From Glebionis coronaria (lineage: Eukaryota; Streptophyta; Magnoliopsida; Asterales; Asteraceae): a stretch of DNA of 64,000 nucleotides. Made by a program: the position numbers and the translations under genes. The notes under the pieces are model-generated. The model searched no databases and was not told the origin of the DNA. It saw only the letters and a program-made list of their open reading frames with translations. Positions 55,873 through 64,000 of the stretch are shown in pieces (within the stretch, counting starts at the first letter, position 1; the number at the start of each line of letters is the position of its first letter). The DNA lies in assembly GCA_025667525.1 (NCBI GenBank), contig CM046882.1, positions 210,970,592 through 211,034,591 of the forward strand, written 5' to 3'.

Positions 55873-58581
55873 TGTAACACTCCCAAATTCAAGATAGACA
55901 ACAGAAGGATCATTAGGAGCATTACTTCATAGCACAACACACAAGTTACAGAAAACGACTCAAAAAGAGACGTTTGAAAAGGTTAATCCATTCGATACAA
56001 TCAGAGTTTACAAACAGAAATAGGTCCCAACAATAATGTAATAATAAACAGTTTTTTTAAGTTTATCGAATGGTAATTCAGTATTTATTGCCTTTAAAAT
56101 ATTCTGTACGACTCCATGCTCCAGCTGCTCTTAAACCTGAGTACCTGATAAATACATGCTAAAACGTCAACACAACGGTTAAGTGAATTAATAGGTTTGC
56201 AAGAAAAAGCAGTGGACCACAAGATTTCAAGCATTCAATTTCCAAAGTCCATTAGCATCTATTATCGCACTAACCTCATGAAACCGATACGTTAACAGAG
56301 TTAAGATAAGTTTGCCCTTAGTAGGTAGTTTTCCATATTACCTAGAGTTCTCAAATACAATGTGTCCGTTTGACCAGTTCGGTCGGTCAAGTAAGCGCGA
56401 CTTACCCGGACAGGGATGTCAATCCCAATAGATCTATTCAAAGCATTCGTGTTTACTCGACCAGTACAGTCGGTCCAAGTAATTAACGGTTCATGACTAA
56501 AAGGGACTTGTTGTGGGAATAGTGTTCCTTAGTGTAAATGATAATGACATGATAAGCATACAGTTCAAGCACTTGCGTCCATTCGTAAAAAGTAGCATGT
56601 ATCCCCCTCGCGGGTTTAATAAAATAATTAAAGTAGTAAAAGCGAGGCTATGAACTCACCTTAGAGATAATGATATCAAACGAGGATAATGATAAAGATA
56701 TATTGACATGAGTGAAATGAGGAAATACGATCAACCGAGAAACCACGAGCTTCTAACGACGACCTAAAATAAAGGGGCGCTTTTTAAAATATAAACAAAA
56801 ACCTACAAAAATGAAATGACTTTTATAAATACATTTACTTTATAATTAAAATGACTAAACTATAATTTTAGGATTAGTTTCAAAGATTGTTAAATGATCA
56901 AGGACCAAAAGTGTTGCCTTGAAAATCTATACTAATTATTTGTACATAGATTTATAGATCAAGGACCAAACATGTAAATGCATTTGAAATACATGAAAAT
57001 GACGTAAAGATGAAAACTTGTTCTTCAATATCAAATTTGCAATTTAAATGTTACGTATGCTTAAATTGGACACGAGATGTACCTCAAAGAATTTAGACTC
57101 GAATTTAATCATCGAAATCTAGTGAATGATACCATAACGCTTTAGGAGAATATGAACTTGTCATATCATTTAGCCCCACCGACTAGGGACTCCGAACAAT
57201 TATATCTCTCGATCACTAACCGAAGCTCAACCCAACACAAACTTGAACCTTGTATGTAACCAAATCTATGACCCGAAAATGAAGCTAGATCAATCGGCCA
57301 CACTTTAGTATTGGTGAATATGAACCCACAACTCGCACTCGATACATGTACCAATATATGATTTTATAGATGTAGATTTGGCACAAGTAGTACCTTAGCT
57401 CCTTGCGACAATACAAGCTAGTGAACCGAAGTTGAGATGCACGCACGAGTATGCAAACCGACATGAAAACAAATACTAATGAAGTGAAAACTGCCTGCGA
57501 CTCAATCGTACATGAACTCGAATCATAGTCACTTTCACAAGGACGCTTCCTATTTACTACTAACCTTTGTAACCAAGCCCGTTTAGACTCGAGTCGTAGG
57601 TACTTCTTGACATGTCTTATCTAACTTGTATAATAGCTTTGAAGTTGGACAAGATTGTCTTAAGCCACATATTTTTACCAAGCAACAAATAAAAATCCAC
57701 AAGGCCAACAACCAAGATATAAATATGTGTAAAAGCATAAGGGAGGGACCATGATTATTATCTATCGTCTGCTTACAAATCGACAAGACGACAACAAAAG
57801 ATAATGAAAATATAGCCATATGAAAGGACTCATAAGAGGGTTTAGTATATGTGGTTACATGTAAACCTTAATACCACGTGGGTGACTAGCTACGTGTGAA
57901 GTTGGAATCCATCACTGCCATGCATGTAAGCAAATTAAGATAAACTAATATGTACATGTGATGTAGATTGGAGATATATATAGATTGAATAACGCTATTT
58001 TCGTCTATAAATATTAGATGTTAACTTTTCAAAATGATAACGTGGGAATAGATAGAAACAATGCCATGGTTTATTTATTTTGTCATGATTCTTAATAAGT
58101 GGGTATTATCGAGACCCGATATTTTAAAAGTTACGCGATATAAAAGTTACATGTCAAACACGAAAAATAAACGCTTAATATAATATTGAAACATTTACAT
58201 TCGGAGCAAGTTGACATTTTGCTACAAAAACGAGGACTTATAATTTATTAAATGTTAACACGCTATATAAACGAATGACGCCTAATGGTTTAACGTATAT
58301 TATGAAACTGCTCGTAAAACGAAAAATTAAACGGACGACATTAGAAAATATTTCTATGTCATAACGAAAATATTTACGATCGATGATAGACGTAGACTTT
58401 GCCTATAATAATAAACGACACGTATTTGGTACGTTAAAGCCATAACCTTGTCAATTAACCGAGAATTCAATACATTATTGTTATCTTTTATTTTATTATT
58501 ATTTATTTCTTTTTATAAAAACAAACATGATAAATAAAAGTCGGCTTATAATTATTGATCCGAAAATTAAGAATTGCTATA
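55873..58581 (-). repeat. 5' LTR of H (2.71 kb)
   Basis: The plus strand runs TGTAACACTCCC ... AATTGCTATA and is followed by GCAGT. Homology to the left LTR ends at CTATA(G). Confidence 0.88.
56145..56659 (-). other. Candidate LTR intron, H 5' LTR (515 nt)
   Basis: Donor CTAAG/GTGAGTTC at 56659 and acceptor GTATTTATCAG/GTACTC ending at 56145. Confidence 0.5.
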
Positions 58582-60246
58582 GCAGTTCATAACAGATTAT
58601 GTATAGTGATGTTCAGGCTACTGAATACATTCAGCATGATTTTCCATCAGGAAAATCTATACAATAATTATGCTTTACAAGCACGTGTTTGTTGTTCCAT
58701 GGCTGCGAAGATTCCAGCTATCATTGATGACACGATTTCTAAAGTCCCTAACCAACCGATTATTCTAGAATCTTACCACATGTATTCCAGAGTAACTTTC
58801 TAGGAGAGGGATGGTAACATGAGATTATGTGTTGAATACCGCCGATTTAAACAAATCACCCTTCATAACCGTTATCCTCCTCCACGTATTGAAAATTATG
58901 TGTGAGCGACTATAGAGTGCTAAACCTTTTCCAAGATCCACTCACGATCATGCTGCCAACCTTGGCGAGTGAAAGAGCAGGACATTTCCAGCACTGCTAT
59001 TCATACACGACTTGGTCATGCTAAATTCATGATTTTGTATTAATCTCATAAATGCTCCAACAACATTATGGACTTAATAAATTAAGTTCCATGAACTCAT
59101 AAACAAATTCATCAGTGTTTTCATCGAGGACAACCTGATTTTCTCTAAGTCTAGAGAAGAGCAGGAATGACCACATTTGCACTATGTTTCAAATTCTACA
59201 ACAGGAGAAATTTCACCCTGAAATTTTCTAATATAAATTATGGTTGATTACCATGACTCACCTTATGCGTGAAGGTGAGAACCCTACACTACATTTGCAC
59301 TATGGATTTTGGTTACCAGATTACCACAAACTCAGAAGAAGCATGAAGCTATCTGGGTTATTGTCAACAGTTTGACCAAGTCTGCAAAATCCTTACATCC
59401 GCAAGGATTCTAGAGTCAACAGATTTTTAGACATTTTTCCAGCTAAGGATCATCCGATCACTTGGTACCCCCTCAGCTACCGGACCAGACAAAGATTCAC
59501 ATTGTGTTCCAAAATTTCGTTCATGTTCTTTGTCCAAATTTTATGACTTGCTTTCGTACTCACGTTCATGACACTATTCACGTTTATGATCGTATCCTGG
59601 CTTACGATTTTACGTTCATTTTCGTTCTGGAAAGTTTTGCAAAAGCTTGAGAGACCAGACTCAAGTTTAGTATAACTCTCTATCCTCAGACAGACGTTTC
59701 ACGTCACATTCCACGTCTCACCTTATAGCGTTTGGTGTTATCGCCGCCGTTATTCCATGTTCACGATATGTTTCACATGTCATGTTCATTCCACGTTTCT
59801 CATATCACGTTCATGATATGTTACACGTATCATTCATGACCATATTTTCTCATATCAGACTCACCATATCTCCAAGTATCACGTTCACAATTCTTCACGT
59901 ATCACGTTCACAATTGTTCACGTATCACGTTCACAATTGTTCATGTAATATGCTTTAGTATGTCTCGCGTATCATTGCAAAAGACATTACTAATATCAGT
60001 TGGTCTAGGTTATTTTGCATCGTAATGTTTCATTTATCCTTGCATGTTAATTCTTATCCACTCGATCGAATTCAGGAGGATCGGTCTTACGTTGTTAACC
60101 AGGAACTTTTATGTATTGTCAAGTCAAGGTCAGAAGGACCAAGATTTACCATTTGTGTCAAGATCTTGTGGAGGAACCGTTCCGAGATGGAAGCCACATG
60201 GAAACGGACGAGTCCATCCGGATTTTATCCTCTCATCATTCCATAA
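58582..60246 (+). pseudogene. pol: Decayed pol of F right of H (linker, RT, integrase, chromodomain)
   Basis: The first five bases are H's target duplication. The protease/RT linker resumes at 58600-58700 (ATEYIQHDFPSGKS, matching APEYIHNGFVPGRS of E). RT follows at 58807-59160: RDGNMRLCVEYRRF, NRYPPPRIE, VKEQDIS, LINAPTT, and [20 protein letters not shown], in which the first Asp of the FIDD box is Glu. Integrase is reduced to IWVIVNSLTKSAKS near 59360. Integrase C-terminus and chromodomain lie at 60025-60246 (NVFHLSLHVNSYPLDRIQEDRS, shortened here to NVFHLSL and RIQEDRS by visible motif, then VKILWRNRSEMEATWKR). RNase H and most of the integrase are missing. Repeats occupy 59740-59950. The order and motifs match E. 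Confidence 0.85.
59876..59945 (+). repeat. 23-bp tandem repeat in F
   Basis: About three copies of GTATCACGTTCACAATTGTT-type units. Looser CACGTTCATGATATGT words precede them from about 59740. They sit where integrase coding sequence would be expected. Confidence 0.75.
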
Positions 60247-60357
60247 TTCGGTTATGTTTTTTTCAGACACGTCACGTTCCATGTCCTTGTCAGTCATGTC
60301 GCGTTCATTTTTTTTCAGATTATCTTATCTATAATTCGGGGACGAATTATTCTTTTT

Positions 60358-60369
60358 AGAGGGGAAGAA
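60358..60369 (+). other. Polypurine tract of F
   Basis: AGAGGGGAAGAA, one base before the LTR start TGTAAAACCCG. It matches the E tract. Confidence 0.88.
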
Positions 60370-60370
60370 T

Positions 60371-60929
60371 TGTAAAACCCGCATGCTTTTACCGTGAACA
60401 GTACACTTAGTAAACGTACGTACATATAAAAACTTTCCTTTTATAGCATGAACATGTGTCACGACTATTATTACAAATGTTATGTACGTATTATAATCAC
60501 CAACATGAAATCATGAACGTAAAAATCACGAACACGTAATTACGTACTTAATTAATATAATACGATTAATATCGTTACGTACAAATATTTATATATAACA
60601 CGAACATTTAATTATATTATAACACGAAAACACGAATATACGAAAACGTAAATTATAACACGGGAAAAACTTCGGGTTTTTCCCTTGTGGGCCCCATATT
60701 CCGCGGCAACAAAGAGACAAAGGGCCAAGCCCAACTTGATTTTTAGTAAATAAACAAAAAAGAAAAACATTCTTTTCATTCACACAGTTTTTCAAGAAAA
60801 ATAAAACCCTAGCCTCCTTGTTTGTCTCCTTTGGCCGCCGGAAACAACAACACCACAAGGGGTGTTTGATTTGATTTTTGGTCGATAAATTCAAGCATTG
60901 TGTTCGTGTTATTAACCTCCATTCGTTAT
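60371..60929 (+). repeat. 3' LTR of F, first part
   Basis: Starts TGTAAAACCCGCATGC. It collinearly matches 14936-15218 joined to 25416-25760, which shows the F LTR without E. It breaks off after CCTCCATTC near 60924, where J begins. Confidence 0.9.
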
Positions 60930-62585
60930 TGATAGTTGTAAAAATACGTCTTTTAGGAAAAGAGCATAATTAGGGCAAGTATAAACAAGTGATTTAGGAA
61001 AACCACAAGTAATGACCCAAAGTGCGGATCGTTCTCAAGGAGGCTAGTGTGTTGTGTAGAGAGATGATTAACTTTTGTGATTATATTGATGAGAAAAGAA
61101 AAGAAGAAAAGAGATTAGAAGAGAATGACGGTTACGATTATGAATTAAACTAAGACGAAATGCCGTACACATAAAACCGTAAAAAGTGACCAAATTAAAA
61201 ATTTACCCTAAAAATTCCGAAAAATTTGCAATAAATCCTAAATGATGTAATTAGAGTTTACAAAAAATCAAAAATTACTCAAACCTTTTATTTAATTAAA
61301 TAATAATTTTTTAATGCTAATTAAAGCCCAAAAAAATCAATTTAATTAACAAAAAGCCCAAAATGAGATTTTTTCAATTGTAAACCTCTAAAATGACTTA
61401 ACTAAATCTATGACTATTTTTGAAATTTTTAAAATTAATTAAAACTATTTAAAAACAATTAAAAACCATTAAAACTTAAAATAATTCTAAAAATTAATCT
61501 AATGACAATAAAAATATTCTAAAAATTGTAAAATTCCTAATTTAATGTTTTTGAACTAAGAAAAATGAAAAAATATGAAAAATCTAAATTTTAATTTTAA
61601 ATAATAAAATAATATTAAAAATCCAAAATTTACAAAAAATCTAAAAAGTTGCAAACTAGCTTTTATTTTAACCTAATAAACACAGAAATGAAGTTGAAAT
61701 TACAAAATACCCCTATTGGGCCTAGAATTGGGCTAAAAGTCCAAACAGTCCCTTAATGGGCTCAAATAGGCCCGGCCCAATAAGAAAAATGTTGTCCAAA
61801 TAAGCCCAAAAGCTCATATCTGACTCAAAATTTGATTTTAATAACAAAACTCTGAAGGCCCAAAAGCTGAAAATGTGTTTAAGCTACCTTATTTCAAAGC
61901 AGCTTATTCTTAGTGGGCTTTTTGGCTCATTAAGCTATAAGCTGATGCCATAAGCTCAAATTTGACACACAAGCTTCTTTTGAGTTACTTAAGAGATCTG
62001 TAAAAAGAAAATTGGAAAAAGCACAAGGAGTAAGCCTGAATAAGCTAAAAGCTATCTTCACAAAACGACAAAATAGTCGTTTTCGAGTTCTAGGCCACCC
62101 CAACAGCTGATTCAACTTTCAAAAGCTTTTAAATGACTTAACTAAGCTTAATCAACAAAAAGTTTTCCAATAATCACACTCAATAAGCTGAAATAAGCAG
62201 ATAAGCACTTAATTAAAAGTCAACCGTATGAGTTTTCTAGTAAAAAGTCAAAGCCAAGGTCTGATAAGCTCCAGATCAAATAATTGGGTCAAATGAGGAA
62301 GATCTATAAAAAAAATAAGTTGTTGCAAATCTGGATAAGCCAATTTGACTTATGAATAATCTAACTGAAAATTAACACTAGCAGGGGCTAGTTTTGGATG
62401 TTGAGCAGTGGGAACTTTTCCCACTACTTGACTTTCTTGACTATTTGTCTTATATGACTTTTTGGTGGATTCAAGTTTCACAAGGGCACCCAAATGATAA
62501 TTTACTCATAAGGAGTCAATAACAATCACAAAAACACAATTACAAACAACCAATCAGTGCAGTTAATTTAAAAGATCACCAGACC

Positions 62586-63175
62586 TAGAGATGGCAAAAA
62601 ACTTTGAATCTGACGGAGAATCCGATACCCGAATCCGATTTGACCGGGGGGGGTATGGGATGGGGGTGGGGATTCGCCGATAATAAAAAGCGGGTATGGA
62701 GGCGGGGATGGTAATACCCTTGGTTCCCCAAACCCGTCCCCGAACCCGCCTCCGAATATCTTTATTCTACATGTACATTTATATATCTTGTATGTTTCAA
62801 ATATCTATTAGATATTTAAAACACTATCAATCGCTGGTTAACATCTCCTTTGACACTAACCTTATAGGATGAGCTCTTGCGTGTTAGTTTTGTTATTATT
62901 AATACTCAGCATGATCGCATGAATGTTAATCTCGTTAATATTGTTTGATATTACCGTATTGTGTTATTCGTAATGGTTGCGTCATTTAAAACTTAGTTTA
63001 AATTTTAATTATGTAACGGGGAAAAAGTCCCCGATTCCCCATTGGGGATCCCCGTTCCCCGCTGGGGATGGGGATGGTATGTAGTTTGTAATCCCCTATG
63101 GGGATGGGGATGGGGATGGGGATAGATATTTAACTTTGGGGATGGGGATGGTAGCAACCATTCCCCGCAAACCCG
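62586..63175. mobile_element. G-rich insertion in J, possibly non-autonomous hAT-like
   Basis: Starts TAGAGATGGCAAAA, a start I associate with plant hAT-like elements that also carry GGGGATGGGGAT stretches. The flanking 8-mers ACCAGACC (62578-62585) and ACCAGTCA (63176-63183) agree at 6 of 8 positions, as an old target duplication might. Clear terminal inverted repeats are not visible, so boundaries and class are uncertain. Confidence 0.35.
63100..63125 (+). repeat. (GGGGAT)4 tract
   Basis: Four G4 runs with AT loops. Further GGGGATGG units lie at 63063-63077 and 63138-63151, CCCC-rich counterparts at 63028-63060, and a G-run cluster at 62645-62671. The plus strand could fold into G-quadruplexes. 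Confidence 0.85.
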
Positions 63176-64000
63176 ACCAGTCACAAACATGAACAATAAG
63201 CAGTTATGGTTCAATAAGCACTTTTAGCAAAAATCAGCCAACCAAACTTCACCAAATGCATACACAAGCTATAATATATTCAAATGAACAGATTTAAACA
63301 GGTTTCATGCAATGATTGAAAGTCTAGATCAAGATTCAAGCACATTAAAGTTACTGATGAACACTAATATGCAGTTATGAACACTTAGCTGATATACATG
63401 ACCACAAGTCCAAATTCAAATAGTCAAATATTGTTAACAGGTTACACAAACTATGATTTAACACCTTTTAGCCCTAAACATGCATATACGCTAGGTATTC
63501 CCAAAGTTTTAGGTCAAAATCAGTCAAATCAAGTGAGATATAGCACAATCTAGGATTTGATGTTTTAAAGCCAATAACTTGTAGCAATGAGCACTCAACC
63601 AAGTATATTGCAGATACAAACCATAAACAACAACTTCCAATAACACAATACCAATCTATGATCTTAAACAGATAATCCCAAACACCCCTTATCTTTTTCA
63701 AATTAAATTTAAACAAGTATAAGTGTATTCCAAGGTTACCCAAGCCCAGTCAAACACATTAACAGTTTAATATGCAGTACTAAGCAAGATTAAGCCACAA
63801 ATTTCATAAGAACACAACAAGAACACAAAATCACCAAAAATCACCAAAAATCAAGATTTTAAGCAGATTTTAAGTAGAAAGGTTCAAACCTCATGGATGT
63901 ACATCCACACCCATGAATTTTGAGCTTATGTGCTAGCAAGAACAAGCACAAGCTTCCACAAACAATCCTGCTAAGATTCAATAATGTTAGAAGCAAAAAT

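Larger units (their letters stand above)
60930..64000 (-). mobile_element. Element J: probable Athila-type LTR, incomplete
   Basis: The plus strand starts TGATAGTTGTAAAAA exactly where the F LTR is interrupted. About 110 bp in, it has GCGGATCGTTCTCAAG, the counterpart of GATCGTTCGCAAG in the D LTR at a similar distance from the end, so J is probably an Athila-type LTR in minus orientation. It is AT-rich, without coding frames. Segments at 61700-62250 are rich in AAGCCCA and AAGCT/ATAAGC words. No far end is seen. The lineage call is tentative. Confidence 0.45.

Noticed and set aside
63005..63214. Pro/His-rich minus-strand frame, and the idea of telomere-like repeats
   Set aside because: The frame comes from the GGGGAT repeats. 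The unit is not the plant telomere TTTAGGG.

Overview
This window is plant nuclear heterochromatin, and every region I could identify is LTR retrotransposon. I found no host gene, tRNA, rRNA or CRISPR array. The lineage is probably Asteraceae. Two things point there: the style of the copia Gag (a coiled-coil block between the zinc knuckle and protease), and an acidic coiled-coil module ahead of a chromovirus Gag, both of which I recall from predicted proteins of that family. That is recognition from memory, not a search. I named the elements A to J.

Left nest (1-13985): A sits inside B, B inside C, C inside D. A (1-5475, minus) is a Ty3/gypsy chromovirus-type element. It has a 3.07-kb 5' LTR, an iMet primer-binding site, an intact extra ORF of 323 aa and an intact gag that runs off the left edge. 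B (5476-8685, minus) is Ty1/copia with a decayed gag. C (8686-10840, plus) is represented by non-coding internal sequence and a 368-bp 3' LTR. D (10841-13985, minus) is an Athila/Tat-type gypsy element with a decayed gag, a tRNA-Asp-like PBS and a ~1-kb LTR. Positions 13986-14935 are unassigned.

Right nest (14936-64000): the host is F, a plus-strand chromovirus whose LTR begins at 14936. Its 5' LTR is split by E (15219-25410, minus, TSD ATATA) and by G (27785-40121, plus, TSD CATAC). Its pol is split by H (42601-58581, minus, TSD GCAGT). H is itself split by I (45604-55003, minus, TSD AGCTC). F's 3' LTR (from 60371) is interrupted at about 60930 by J, a probable Athila-type LTR that runs off the right edge and carries a G-rich, hAT-like insertion.

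Coding content is mostly dead. A carries the only intact reading frames (gag, partial at the edge, and ORF0). E keeps long pieces of RT, RNase H, integrase and chromodomain, but has lost the gag C-terminus and the protease and has a mutated integrase active site. F and G hold only remnants. H and I have no recognisable coding sequence although their LTRs and primer-binding sites look functional. They look like non-autonomous derivatives mobilised by enzymes of related elements.

The most interesting observation is a shared layout in all nine LTR copies of A, E, F, G, H and I that contain the region. A GT donor-like site (GTGAGT or GTACGK, mostly after AAG) lies 0.5-0.9 kb upstream of a pyrimidine-rich CAG acceptor, and the acceptor always lies 259-294 nt before the LTR 3' end. 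This suggests an intron inside the LTR leader of these chromoviruses. Boundaries, alignments and mismatch counts were made by eye.
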